From assembly GCF_004346685.1 (NCBI RefSeq), contig NZ_SMCO01000014.1, positions 1-64,000 on the forward strand: a stretch of DNA of 64,000 nucleotides, written 5' to 3'. The notes under the pieces were generated by a model, which was not told where the DNA came from, searched no databases, and saw nothing but the letters and a program-made list of their open reading frames with translations. Below are positions 27,565-36,800 of the stretch, piece after piece (the stretch's first letter is position 1; each line of letters opens with the position of its first letter). Both the position numbers and the translations under genes were made by a program. The DNA is from Sulfurirhabdus autotrophica (GTDB lineage Bacteria; Pseudomonadota; Gammaproteobacteria; Burkholderiales; SMCO01).

Positions 27565-28005
27565 GTGGCTGACATATCTACTAAACCTTATATCATTCGT
27601 GCAATATATGAATGGTGCTCGGATAGCGGCTTGACCCCCTATTTAGCGGTTGCTGTAGATTCGCAGACGCGAGTGCCCATGGAGTTTGTTAAGGACGGAG
27701 AAATAGTCCTTAATCTAAGCTTGAGTGCAACCAATAACCTGACAATGGGAAATGATGCAATACAGTTCTCTGCGCGTTTTAGTGGCGCGTCAAGAGAGTT
27801 GTATGTGCCAGTAAAAGCAGTTATTGGCATATTTTCCAGGGAAAATGGTCAAGGTATGTTTTTCCCCAAAGAACCAGAAGGTGTCAAAGAAATTGTTGGA
27901 GTTGTTGCGGATGTTGATGCGCAGCAAAAGCCTGCAAGTAAAGTTGAGGATAAATTGCCACAAAAGCCCGTTGTAAAAAAATCACATTTGAAGCTAATTA
28001 AGTAA
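27565..28005 (+). CDS. sspB: ClpXP adaptor, stringent starvation protein B
   Basis: 146 residues from GTG 27565, which has GGGAGGG right upstream; the frame opens at a TTG 12 bases earlier. The N-terminal SspB domain (STKPYIIRAIYEWCSDSGLTPYL) binds ssrA-tagged peptides and hands them to ClpXP. A flexible linker rich in Lys, Pro and Val follows. The C-terminal HLKLIK is the ClpX-binding (XB) tail, matching LRVVK in E. coli. It ends the pet-ssp cluster. Confidence 0.92.
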   Translation: MADISTKPYIIRAIYEWCSDSGLTPYLAVAVDSQTRVPMEFVKDGEIVLNLSLSATNNLTMGNDAIQFSARFSGASRELYVPVKAVIGIFSRENGQGMFFPKEPEGVKEIVGVVADVDAQQKPASKVEDKLPQKPVVKKSHLKLIK

Positions 28006-28032
28006 TAGTCAAAAATTTTGTACATTTTCATA

Positions 28033-28061
28033 TTGATGAATTGTGCACAACCATCTATAAT
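28033..28061 (+). promoter_or_regulatory. Promoter of the tRNA-Thr gene
   Basis: TTGATG (28033-28038), a 17-base spacer and a perfect TATAAT (28056-28061), followed by the GC-rich discriminator GCGCACTCC, as in stable-RNA promoters under stringent control. It ends ten bases ahead of the tRNA. Confidence 0.8.
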
Positions 28062-28070
28062 GCGCACTCC

Positions 28071-28146
28071 GCCGGCATAGCTCAGTTGGTAGAGCAGCTG
28101 ATTTGTAATCAGAAGGTCGAGGGTTCAATTCCTTTTGCCGGCACCA
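28071..28146 (+). tRNA. tRNA-Thr (anticodon TGT)
   Basis: 76 bases including an encoded CCA. Acceptor GCCGGCA pairs with TGCCGGC, the D-arm is AGCTCAGTTGGTAGAGC, and the anticodon loop TTTGTAA gives TGT. First of four clustered tRNA genes ahead of tuf, in the same order as thrU-tyrU-glyT-thrT-tufB of E. coli. Confidence 0.97.
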
Positions 28147-28155
28147 TCAATAAAC

Positions 28156-28181
28156 CCTACCTTCGATTAATCGAAGGTAGG
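28156..28181. repeat. Perfect 26-bp palindrome between tRNA-Thr and tRNA-Tyr
   Basis: CCTACCTTCGA (28156-28166), TTAA, TCGAAGGTAGG (28171-28181): an 11-bp stem with a four-base loop, or 13 bp of two-fold symmetry as DNA. It begins ten bases after the tRNA CCA. It may end the tRNA-Thr transcript or guide its 3' processing; it may also be a protein-binding site for the promoter that follows. No T-run follows. Confidence 0.6.
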
Positions 28182-28229
28182 TGATGTACTTAAGGTGAAA
28201 GCCATAAGTGAATTCATTGCTTATATGCG

Positions 28230-28259
28230 TTGACACATATTGTGTGAATAATGCATAAT
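28230..28259 (+). promoter_or_regulatory. Promoter of the tRNA-Tyr gene
   Basis: A perfect TTGACA (28230-28235), an 18-base spacer and CATAAT (28254-28259), 14 bases before the tRNA-Tyr. The tRNA-Tyr, tRNA-Gly, tRNA-Thr and tuf genes that follow show no further strong promoter. Confidence 0.7.
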
Positions 28260-28273
28260 ATGCGGTTTAGTCT

Positions 28274-28360
<87 letters not shown>

Positions 28361-28457
28361 ATACACCTTGATGCAGTTAGGCGGAATTAAAACTCTGCTT
28401 TTATGTGAGCAGGGGAAAAGTTTGGTGCAGTTAATTGGTTTTGAACTGTGCGAAAAA

Positions 28458-28531
28458 GCGGGTGTAGCTCAATGGTAGAGCAGAAGTTTTCCAAACTTAC
28501 GACGAGGGTTCGATTCCCTTCACCCGCTCCA
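28458..28531 (+). tRNA. tRNA-Gly (anticodon TCC)
   Basis: 74 bases with CCA encoded. Acceptor GCGGGTG pairs with CACCCGC; the anticodon loop TTTCCAA gives TCC. It lies 99 bp after tRNA-Tyr. Confidence 0.97.
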
Positions 28532-28555
28532 GTAAAGTGTTGGAGTTGGTTTATT

Positions 28556-28630
28556 GCCCATGTAGCTCAGGGGTAGAGCACACCCTTGGTAAGGGTGAGG
28601 TCATCGGTTCAATTCCGATCATGGGCTCCA
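28556..28630 (+). tRNA. tRNA-Thr (anticodon GGT)
   Basis: 75 bases with CCA encoded. Acceptor GCCCATG pairs with CATGGGC; the anticodon loop TTGGTAA gives GGT. It lies 24 bp after tRNA-Gly and 139 bp before tuf, so the tRNAs and tuf are probably one precursor transcript. Confidence 0.97.
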
Positions 28631-28755
28631 TAGATTGAATTTGGAATTTATGGCGGCAGGAAATGTTGGCGTAAATTCCGGTAAATATAGAAGGGCAGGC
28701 AGCGCGTGGTAATCCTGCTCCACGGTGCCAAGTTATATATTGTTTGGTTACTAAC

Positions 28756-29961
28756 GAGGAAAAATCATCATGGCAAAAGGCAAGTTTGAGCGGACAAAAC
28801 CGCACGTAAACGTGGGAACAATTGGTCACGTAGATCATGGTAAGACCACCCTGACAGCGGCGATCAGCACGATTCTGTCAAAGAAATTTGGTGGCGATGC
28901 AAAAGGTTACGACCAGATTGACTCCGCACCGGAAGAAAAAGCACGTGGAATTACCATCAACACCTCCCACGTAGAATATGAAACAGAAAAGCGTCACTAC
29001 GCACACGTAGATTGCCCGGGGCATGCTGACTACATCAAAAACATGATCACCGGTGCAGCGCAGATGGACGGCGCGATTCTGGTGGTATCTGCAGCAGACG
29101 GCCCAATGCCCCAGACCCGTGAGCACATTCTGTTGGCGCGTCAGGTTGGCGTACCTTACATCATCGTATACATGAACAAAGCAGACATGGTAGATGATCC
29201 GGAATTGCTGGAACTGGTAGAAATGGAAATTCGCGAGTTGCTATCCAAGTATGACTTCCCGGGTGATGACACCCCGGTAGTAACAGGATCAGCACTGAAA
29301 GCGCTGGAAGGTGACCAGTCAGAAATCGGTGAGCCCTCCATCTTCAGATTGGCAGAAGCACTGGACAGCTACATCCCGGAACCGGAACGTGCCGTAGACG
29401 GCGCATTCCTGATGCCTGTAGAAGATGTATTCTCCATCTCAGGTCGTGGAACAGTAGTAACCGGCCGTATTGAGCGAGGCATCATCAAGGTCGGTGAAGA
29501 AGTAGAGATTGTTGGAATTAAAGCCACTGTCAAAACCACCTGTACCGGCGTAGAAATGTTCCGCAAACTGCTGGATCAAGGTCAGGCAGGCGACAACGTA
29601 GGTGTATTGCTGCGTGGAACCAAGCGTGAAGATGTAGAGCGTGGCCAGGTTCTGGCAAAGCCAGGATCAATCACCCCGCACACCAAATTCACTGCAGAAA
29701 TCTACGTGTTGGGTAAAGATGAAGGTGGTCGTCACACCCCATTCTTCAATGGTTATCGTCCGCAGTTCTTTTTCCGTACCACAGACGTAACCGGATCAGT
29801 CGAATTGCCAGCAGGAACAGAAATGGTAATGCCGGGTGACAATGTATCCGTCACCGTCGCATTAATCGCGCCAGTAGCGATGGAAGAAGGACTGCGTTTC
29901 GCGATTCGCGAAGGTGGTCGTACCGTTGGTGCCGGTGTTGTTGCTAAAGTAATCGAGTAAA
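28756..29961 (+). repeat. 1206-bp direct repeat, copy 1 (tuf)
   Basis: From GAGGAAAAATCATC before the ATG to one base after the stop, this sequence matches 45457-46662. The flanks diverge at once on both sides. I compared the two copies by eye and through identical translations in several frames, and saw no difference. See the matching copy and the finding on gene conversion. Confidence 0.9.
28770..29960 (+). CDS. tuf: Elongation factor Tu, copy 1
   Basis: 396 residues. EF-Tu brings aminoacyl-tRNA to the ribosome as a GTP complex. G1 is GHVDHGKTT (18-26), the switch-I Thr lies in [13 protein letters not shown]3 is DCPGHADY (81-88) and G4 is NKADMVDD (136-143). The protein is identical to copy 2. 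Codon choice is unlike the neighbours: two-fold amino acids mostly take C-ending codons and Val mostly GTA. It is preceded by the tRNA cluster and followed by tRNA-Trp and secE. Confidence 0.98.
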   Translation: MAKGKFERTKPHVNVGTIGHVDHGKTTLTAAISTILSKKFGGDAKGYDQIDSAPEEKARGITINTSHVEYETEKRHYAHVDCPGHADYIKNMITGAAQMDGAILVVSAADGPMPQTREHILLARQVGVPYIIVYMNKADMVDDPELLELVEMEIRELLSKYDFPGDDTPVVTGSALKALEGDQSEIGEPSIFRLAEALDSYIPEPERAVDGAFLMPVEDVFSISGRGTVVTGRIERGIIKVGEEVEIVGIKATVKTTCTGVEMFRKLLDQGQAGDNVGVLLRGTKREDVERGQVLAKPGSITPHTKFTAEIYVLGKDEGGRHTPFFNGYRPQFFFRTTDVTGSVELPAGTEMVMPGDNVSVTVALIAPVAMEEGLRFAIREGGRTVGAGVVAKVIE

Positions 29962-29998
29962 GCAAACGCGGTACTCGAAAATGGTTCTGCTGTGAATG

Positions 29999-30025
29999 AC
30001 TCTGAATTCTGATAGAATTCAGAGT
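29999..30025. promoter_or_regulatory. Hairpin and possible promoter between tuf and tRNA-Trp
   Basis: ACTCTGAATTC (29999-30009) and GAATTCAGAGT (30015-30025) form a perfect 11-bp stem with loop TGATA, 38 bp after the tuf stop. It may end the tuf message. The same bases include TGA-TAGAAT (30010-30018), an extended -10 element that could start the tRNA-Trp-secE-nusG transcript at about 30025. The -35 region (CTGTGA) is poor. Confidence 0.5.
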
Positions 30026-30050
30026 TGCACTGCTGAACTTTCACGTTTAA

Positions 30051-30126
30051 AGGCCAGTAGCTCAATTGGCAGAGTATCGGTCTCCAAAACCGAGGGTTGG
30101 GGGTTCGAGGCCCTCCTGGCCTGCCA
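30051..30126 (+). tRNA. tRNA-Trp (anticodon CCA)
   Basis: 76 bases with CCA encoded. Acceptor AGGCCAG pairs with CTGGCCT; the anticodon loop CTCCAAA gives CCA. tRNA-Trp directly upstream of secE-nusG is a common bacterial arrangement. Confidence 0.97.
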
Positions 30127-30234
30127 TTTAAATGTACATGTAGGAGCTGAAGAGAAAAAGGTTAAATAGGTCGTTTTCTTGTGGCTATTTAATAAGATTG
30201 CTCTAAGGCAAATTTAATCACCCAAATCATAAAT

Positions 30235-30582
30235 ATGGCAGATAAAATTAAATTGGGTTTGGCGGTTTTGTTGCTAATAGCTGGTATTGCTGGTTATTAC
30301 GCGCTAGCCGAACAAGCAATGGTTATTCGTGTTGTTGCTGTGTTAGTCGGGCTCATGCTCGCAATAGCAACTACATGGTATACAGAACCGGGGAAGCAGT
30401 TTTTTGCTTTTAGCCAGGACTCATGGGGTGAAGCCAGGAAAGTGGTCTGGCCAACGCGCAAGGAAACTTTGCAAACAACGGGTGTTGTGTTTTTGCTGGT
30501 TATCGTTATGGCCATCTTTCTTTGGTTCGTGGATGCGGGCCTCTTATGGGCAGTCAAGTTGTTGATGGGCCGGGGGGATTAA
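30235..30582 (+). CDS. secE: Preprotein translocase subunit SecE
   Basis: 115 residues. Two N-terminal hydrophobic segments (residues 7-23 and 28-45) are followed by the conserved cytosolic amphipathic helix [16 protein letters not shown] and a final membrane helix, the part that clamps SecY. The layout with three membrane segments is that of E. coli SecE. The stop shares a base with the nusG start, so the two are coupled. Confidence 0.94.
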   Translation: MADKIKLGLAVLLLIAGIAGYYALAEQAMVIRVVAVLVGLMLAIATTWYTEPGKQFFAFSQDSWGEARKVVWPTRKETLQTTGVVFLLVIVMAIFLWFVDAGLLWAVKLLMGRGD

Positions 30583-31115
30583 TGTCTAAACGTTGGTACG
30601 TAGTACATGCCTATTCGGGCTTTGAAAAAAGTGTACAAAGAGCATTGCTTGAGAAAATTGAGCGTGCTGGTATGCAAGATAAATTTGGTGAAATTTTGGT
30701 GCCCGTTGAAGAGGTCATCGAGATGAAGGCTGGCCAGAAAAGCATCAGCGAGCGTAAGTTTTTCCCTGGTTATGTGCTTGTTCAGATGGATATGACCGAC
30801 GAATCCTGGCATTTGGTAAAAAGTACGCCTAAAGTAACGGGCTTCATTGGTGGTACGGCAATGAAGCCAACGCCGATTAGTGATAAAGAAGTTGAGAATA
30901 TTCTTCATCAGATTCAGGAAGGGGTTGAAAAGCCCAAGCCTAAAACGCTGTTTGAAGTGGGGGAATCAGTGCGTGTTACTGAAGGGCCGTTTACCGATTT
31001 CCATGGAAATGTCGAAGATGTTAACTACGACAAGAGTAAGTTGCGTGTGTCAGTGTTGATATTTGGGCGCGCAACGCCTGTTGAACTTGATTTTGGTCAA
31101 GTCGAAAAAGGTTGA
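30582..31115 (+). CDS. nusG: Transcription termination/antitermination factor NusG
   Basis: 177 residues from ATG 30582, preceded by GGGGGGA; the frame is open upstream inside secE but the family start is [17 protein letters not shown]. The N-terminal NGN domain binds RNA polymerase ([12 protein letters not shown], then [10 protein letters not shown]); the C-terminal KOW domain ([16 protein letters not shown]) contacts Rho or ribosomal S10. It is placed between secE and rplK as usual. Confidence 0.96.
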   Translation: MSKRWYVVHAYSGFEKSVQRALLEKIERAGMQDKFGEILVPVEEVIEMKAGQKSISERKFFPGYVLVQMDMTDESWHLVKSTPKVTGFIGGTAMKPTPISDKEVENILHQIQEGVEKPKPKTLFEVGESVRVTEGPFTDFHGNVEDVNYDKSKLRVSVLIFGRATPVELDFGQVEKG

Positions 31116-31211
31116 TCCAGAGCAACTGAATTCTGGAAGAGGAGCGAAGTAGGGTCAAAGATTCAAAAGAGACCTCAAACGCGTTATAACTCATTTTAAA
31201 AGGAAGTAATA

Positions 31212-31643
31212 ATGGCAAAGAAAATTGTTGGCTATGTAAAGCTACAAGTGCCTGCAGGTAAGGCAAATCCAAGTCCTCCTATTGGACCAGCGTTGGGTCA
31301 ACGTGGTCTGAATATTATGGAATTCTGTAAAGCGTTTAATGCGCAAACTCAAGGTTTGGAGCCTGGCTTACCAATCCCTGTTGTGATAACTGCTTATGCA
31401 GATAAGAGTTTCACATTCATCATGAAGACGCCTCCGGCGACTATTCTGATTAAGAAAGCCGCTGGGCTTCAAAAAGGTAGCCCGCGTCCGCACACCGACA
31501 AAGTAGGTAAACTAACTCGTGCCCAGGCTGAAGAAATTGCAAAGACCAAAATGCCGGATTTAACTGCGGCTGACATGGATGCCGCTGTTAGAACAATTGC
31601 TGGCAGTGCACGTAGTATGGGTATTGAAGTGGAGGGTGTATAA
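31212..31643 (+). CDS. rplK: 50S ribosomal protein L11
   Basis: 143 residues, the family length. Start [30 protein letters not shown] is that of L11, which with 23S rRNA forms the GTPase-associated centre where EF-G acts and where RelA is triggered; the Pro-rich loop is also the thiostrepton site. A ribosome-binding site AAGGAAG precedes the ATG. rplA follows after one base. Confidence 0.97.
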   Translation: MAKKIVGYVKLQVPAGKANPSPPIGPALGQRGLNIMEFCKAFNAQTQGLEPGLPIPVVITAYADKSFTFIMKTPPATILIKKAAGLQKGSPRPHTDKVGKLTRAQAEEIAKTKMPDLTAADMDAAVRTIAGSARSMGIEVEGV

Positions 31644-31644
31644 G

Positions 31645-32337
31645 ATGGCACATTTATCGAAACGAATAAAAGCTATTCGTGAAAAAGTAGATAGCAATAA
31701 ATCATATCCATTGGTCGATGCATTAAGCCTGGTCAAAGAAATCGCCACAGCAAAATTTGATGAATCCGTTGATTTGTCAGTAAATTTGGGTGTTGATGCA
31801 CGTAAATCTGATCAAGTTGTGCGTGGTTCTGTTGTGCTTCCGCAGGGAACGGGTAAGTCTGTTCGTGTGGCAGTGTTTGCTCAAGGCGAATCAGCAAATG
31901 CTGCAAAAGCAGCTGGTGCGGATATTGTGGGATATGAAGATTTAGCCGAACAAGTTAAAGCCGGTAATCTTGATTTTGATGTGGTAATAGCAAGTCCTGA
32001 TGCAATGCGTATTGTTGGACAATTGGGGCAGATTCTTGGGCCGCGTGGTTTGATGCCAAACCCTAAAGTCGGTACCGTGACTCCAGATGTTGCTACTGCA
32101 GTAAAAAATGCAAAAGCTGGTCAGGTTCAGTACCGTACAGATAAGGGTGGTATTGTGCAATGTACAGTCGGCCGTGCATCGTTTAGTGCTGAAGCGCTCA
32201 AAGAAAATATTATTGCTTTGGTTGATGCTTTAAATAAAGCAAAGCCAGCTGCTTCTAAAGGTGTATATCTTAAGAAGATATCTTTGTCCAGCACAATGGG
32301 CGTAGGTATTAGAGTAGACCAATCAACAGTAGTCTAA
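31645..32337 (+). CDS. rplA: 50S ribosomal protein L1
   Basis: 230 residues from ATG 31645; an upstream extension of the frame overlaps rplK and is not used. The conserved blocks [36 protein letters not shown] and [18 protein letters not shown] are intact. L1 binds the L1 stalk of 23S rRNA and in E. coli represses the L11 operon by binding its leader. GGAGGG lies upstream. Confidence 0.97.
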   Translation: MAHLSKRIKAIREKVDSNKSYPLVDALSLVKEIATAKFDESVDLSVNLGVDARKSDQVVRGSVVLPQGTGKSVRVAVFAQGESANAAKAAGADIVGYEDLAEQVKAGNLDFDVVIASPDAMRIVGQLGQILGPRGLMPNPKVGTVTPDVATAVKNAKAGQVQYRTDKGGIVQCTVGRASFSAEALKENIIALVDALNKAKPAASKGVYLKKISLSSTMGVGIRVDQSTVV

Positions 32338-32705
32338 GTAATTGTTTAAGAGTTCGAATTAAGTCCGGCTCTGTTGTAGGTAAAAAGAACTTTGGGCTGT
32401 CAGGGTATTTTGCTCTGACAGATTATCAAAGACCGCAGGGATTTGAAGTTAAGCGAATACTGATGATTATCAGAATATGATTAACCAAAAATTTAATGTT
32501 GTATGCACCTAATTTGTGTGAATTCTGTTTGCATGAGTAACGTGTGTGCTCCCCGCGCAGATGGTGAACCCGAAACAGGATTTGGGTAGGATGACTAAAT
32601 TTAAGTCATATTATCTGGTTCTCCTGGAAGAAAGGTCGCCGTGGGTTGGTTGTTATTTTTGCATTTGAAAATAGCAGCTTAATTTTAACGGAAGGAGGAA
32701 AGGCC
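32338..32705 (+). promoter_or_regulatory. L10 leader region between rplA and rplJ
   Basis: A 368-bp gap without a plausible gene. It begins with a hairpin (CTGTCAG 32397-32403, CTGACAG 32415-32421) that may end or attenuate the rplKA message. Its second half has purine-rich single-strand-like stretches and paired segments (around 32555-32640), ending with GGAGGAAAGG before the rplJ start. Length and place match the leader where L10 with L7/L12 represses its own synthesis in other proteobacteria. I could not align the kink-turn by eye. Confidence 0.65.
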
Positions 32706-33230
32706 TTGAGTCTCAATCTAGATGAGAAGAAAGCGGTTGTAGCTGAAGTTGGCATCCAGGTGTCAACAGCTCAAGCTATTGTCGTCGCTGAGTATCGCGG
32801 TCTTGAAGTCGGACAAATTACTGCGCTTCGTGCAAAAGCACGTGCCGCTGGTGTTTATTTTCGAGTTCTTAAAAACACGCTAGCCCGTCGCGCAGTTGCA
32901 GACACACCTTTTGCCGATTTAGCGCCACATATGGTGGGGCCGTTGGTATATGGCATGTCAAGTGATCCGGTTGCGGTGGCTAAAGTGTTGCACGACTTCG
33001 CTAAAACTAATGACAAATTTGTCATTAAGGCTGGCGCAATGGCAAATCAAGTCATGACTTCAAAAGAAGTCGCGACACTTGCTGCTATGCCAAGCCGTGA
33101 TGAGTTACTGGCTAAGTTGTTGGGCACGATGCAAGCACCGATTGCGAAATTTGTACAGACACTCAATGAAGTGCCTACGAAATTCGTTCGTGGTTTGGCT
33201 GCTGTACGCGATCAAAAGCAAGCTGCTTAA
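32706..33230 (+). CDS. rplJ: 50S ribosomal protein L10
   Basis: 174 residues from a TTG start at 32706, which has GGAGGAAAGG directly upstream; the frame is open to 32646 but the family start is [15 protein letters not shown]10 anchors L7/L12 dimers through its C-terminal helix (residues 130-160) and binds 23S rRNA with its N-terminal domain ([33 protein letters not shown]). The first gene after the long leader, and likely feedback-controlled through it. Confidence 0.96.
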   Translation: MSLNLDEKKAVVAEVGIQVSTAQAIVVAEYRGLEVGQITALRAKARAAGVYFRVLKNTLARRAVADTPFADLAPHMVGPLVYGMSSDPVAVAKVLHDFAKTNDKFVIKAGAMANQVMTSKEVATLAAMPSRDELLAKLLGTMQAPIAKFVQTLNEVPTKFVRGLAAVRDQKQAA

Positions 33231-33291
33231 TTAATTCGGTGAAGGTGGGATGCTCCCCGTTCACCAAGACTATTTAAATCAGGAGAATAAA

Positions 33292-33669
33292 ATGGCTGTT
33301 TCAAAAGCTGAAATTTTGGATGCAATATCAAGTATGTCTGTTCTGGACTTGTCCGAACTGATTAAAGAAATGGAAGAGAAATTTGGTGTGTCTGCAGCTG
33401 CTGCAGTTGCTGTTGCTGCACCAGCTGCCGCTGGTGGTGCAGCTGCTGCTGAAGAGCAAACCGAATTTAACGTTATTTTGACCGCTTGTGGTGATAACAA
33501 GGTTAACGTAATTAAAGTTGTTCGTACCATTACAGGTTTGGGCTTGAAAGAAGCTAAAGACTTGGTTGATGGCGCACCTAAAGCTGTTAAAGAAGGCGTT
33601 TCTAAAGCTGATGCTGAAGCAATCCAGAAACAGATTGTTGAAGCTGGTGGTACTGCTGAGATTAAGTAA
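33292..33669 (+). CDS. rplL: 50S ribosomal protein L7/L12
   Basis: 125 residues from ATG 33292 with AGGAGA upstream. The N-terminal dimerisation helices ([26 protein letters not shown]) lead into an Ala-rich hinge (residues 33-55) and the C-terminal factor-binding domain ([41 protein letters not shown]). It recruits translation GTPases to the ribosome. Confidence 0.97.
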   Translation: MAVSKAEILDAISSMSVLDLSELIKEMEEKFGVSAAAAVAVAAPAAAGGAAAAEEQTEFNVILTACGDNKVNVIKVVRTITGLGLKEAKDLVDGAPKAVKEGVSKADAEAIQKQIVEAGGTAEIK

Positions 33670-33719
33670 TAAAATGTTGTGCCCTTGGGGTGGTGCGGTT
33701 CGCATCCCTCAAATTAATT

Positions 33720-33752
33720 CTCGAAGCAATTCTCTGAGTTGCTTCGAGTTTT
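33720..33752 (+). terminator. Terminator/attenuator between rplL and rpoB
   Basis: CTCGAAGCAA (33720-33729) and TTGCTTCGAG (33739-33748) make a perfect 10-bp stem, 9-base loop, followed by TTTT. A second small hairpin (TTTTCTG 33749-33755 with CAGAAAA 33760-33766) follows. In E. coli a partial terminator and an RNase III site in this gap set the ratio of ribosomal protein to RNA polymerase; the same role is inferred here. Confidence 0.8.
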
Positions 33753-33897
33753 CTGTTTACAGAAAACACAAGACAGAATTCAGTTCGTAAGAGTTGGAAT
33801 CAATAATTCACCGAATTTTTTATTACAATTCTGAACCTTATTACGCAGTTTGTTGTCTTTTGTTTTTTGCTGCGCTAGCCAACTCCTTGGAGAAATT

Positions 33898-36800
33898 ATG
33901 AGCTATACTTTTGCCGAGAAAAAACGGATTCGTAAAAGTTTTGCTAAACGCGCAAGCGTTTTACCCGTTCCTTTTCTTCTGTCCACACAGCTTGATTCAT
34001 TTGCCTCATTTTTGCAAGCTGATGTCCCTCAGAATATGCGCAAAAATGAAGGGTTGCAAGCTGCCTTTACGTCTATCTTTCCTATCGTAAGTCATTCGGG
34101 AAATGCAAAGCTTGACTATGTTAGTTACACTATGGGTGAGCCACCATTTGACATGAAAGAGTGTCATCAACGTGGTCTGACTTATGCCGCACCTTTGCGC
34201 GCAAAGGTGCGTTTAACCATCATGGACAAAGAGGCTTCCAAACCTACAGTAAAAGAGGTTAAGGAGCAGGAAGTGTACATGGGTGAAATGCCGCTCATGA
34301 CGCATACCGGGTCATTCATTATAAATGGTACTGAGCGGGTGATTGTTTCCCAATTACATCGTTCTCCGGGTGTGTTTTTTGAACATGATCGGGGTAAAAC
34401 GCATTCTTCCGGGAAATTATTGTTTTCAGCGCGGATTATTCCTTACCGTGGTTCATGGTTGGATTTCGAGTTTGACGCTAAAGACTTTTTATATTTCCGA
34501 GTCGATCGTCGTCGCAAAATGCCAGTGACCACATTGTTAAAGGCTTTAAATTATTCCTCTGAAGAAATATTGGCGTTGTTTTTTGTCAATGACACCTTCC
34601 ATATTTTAAAGAAGGGGATTCAATTTGAATTAGTCCCTGATCGTCTTCGCGGAGAGATTGCGCGTTTCGATATTGTTTCAAAAGATGGGACAGTAATCGT
34701 ACCAAAGGACAAACGGATTACCGTTAAGCACACTCGTGAAATGGAAAAAGCTGGCATTCAAAAGCTTGCAGTACCAGAAGAGTTTTTGATCGGCCACGTG
34801 CTTTCTCATAATATTGTCGATAAAGAAAGCGGTGAAATCATCGCAAATGCTAACGACGAAATTACTGAAGAAGTGCTAGAAAAACTTCGCGAAGTGGGTG
34901 TTACCAAGATTCAGACTATCTATACCAATGATTTGGATCAGGGTACGTACATTTCCTCGACCCTGCGTATAGATGAAACTCTGGATCAATTGGCCGCGCA
35001 AGTAGCTATTTACCGAATGATGCGCCCAGGTGAGCCACCAACCGAAGATTCAGTTAAAGCCTTGTTTACATCATTGTTCTTCAGTGAGGATCGTTACGAT
35101 TTGTCTGCTGTTGGCCGTATGAAGTTTAATCGTCGCGTAGGCCGTGAAGAACTAGTAGGGTCAGGTACGCTGGATAATGAAGATATTATTGCAGTTATCA
35201 AAATACTGGTTGAACTGCGTAACGGACGCGGTGAGATTGACGATATTGATCATTTAGGGAATCGCCGGGTAAGAAGCGTAGGTGAACTCGCTGAAAACCA
35301 ATTCCGGTCAGGTCTTGTGCGCGTTGAACGTGCTGTAAAAGAACGTTTGAGCCAGGCTGAGTCAGAAAACCTGATGCCGCATGATCTAATCAATGCGAAG
35401 CCAGTGTCTGCAGCTGTTAAGGAGTTTTTCGGTTCCAGCCAGCTTTCACAATTCATGGACCAGACTAATCCTTTATCCGAGATTACACATAAGCGTCGTG
35501 TTTCAGCACTGGGTCCTGGTGGTTTGACTCGTGAGCGTGCTGGATTTGAAGTGCGTGACGTACATCCTACACATTATGGTCGAGTTTGCCCTATTGAAAC
35601 ACCAGAGGGTCCAAATATTGGTTTGATTAATTCGTTGGCACTTTTCTCTCGCACCAATGAGTATGGTTTCCTTGAAACACCATACCGTAAAGTGATTGAT
35701 GGGAAGGTGACTGATCAGATTGATTATTTATCAGCCATTGAAGAAAGTAAGTTTGTGATTGCTCAGGCTAATGCAGACTTGAGTAAAGAAGGTAAATTCG
35801 AGCAGGATATTGTTTCGTGCAGACATAAAAATGAATTTGCACTTTCATCTCCAGACCGAATTGAATATATGGACGTTGCGCCATCACAGATCGTTTCTGT
35901 TGCTGCTTCATTGATTCCTTTCCTGGAACACGATGATGCAAACCGCGCTTTGATGGGTTCAAACATGCAGCGTCAGGCAGTGCCTTGCCTGCGCGCTGAA
36001 AAATCATTGGTGGGTACAGGGATAGAGCGTACAGCTGCCGTTGATTCAGGTACTACTGTTCAGGCATTGCGTGGCGGTGTGGTGGATTACGTTGATGCTG
36101 GTCGTATTGTTGTGCGAGTTCACGATGAAGAGGCATTGGAAGGCGAAGTGGGTGTGGATATCTACACGCTGATTAAGTATACCCGCTCTAACCAGAACAC
36201 CAATATTAATCAAAGACCATTGGTGCATGTGGGTGACGTACTTGCAAAGGGAGACGTCATTGCAGATGGTGCATCCACCGATATGGGTGAGTTGGCCCTG
36301 GGGCAGAACCTGCTGGTGGCATTCATGCCATGGAACGGATATAACTTTGAAGATTCGATTCTAATCTCTGAGCGAGTTGTAGCTGATGATCGTTTTACGT
36401 CCATTCATATTGAAGAATTGTCAGTGGTGGCAAGGGATACGAAGCTAGGCCCTGAAGAGATTACCCGTGATATTTCAAATCTGTCTGAGCGCATGTTGTC
36501 CAGGTTGGATGAATCAGGAATCTGCTACATTGGTGCCGAAGTAGAAGCTGGCGATGTTCTGGTAGGTAAAGTGACACCTAAAGGTGAAACACAACTTACC
36601 CCGGAAGAAAAACTGCTACGTGCAATTTTTGGTGAAAAGGCTTCGGATGTAAAAGATACATCCCTGCGCGTTCCATCCGGTATGTCGGGTACAGTTATTG
36701 ATGTGCAGGTATTTACACGGGAAGGCATTGAGCGCGACAAGCGTGCTACACAGATTATTGATGATCAATTAAAGCAATTCAAAAAAGATCTGGCTGATCA

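Noticed and set aside
28878-29566. Antisense open frames inside tuf (also at 45579-46267)
   Set aside because: They mirror each other because the tuf copies are identical; no ribosome-binding sites and no protein-like features. Shadows of a codon-biased gene.
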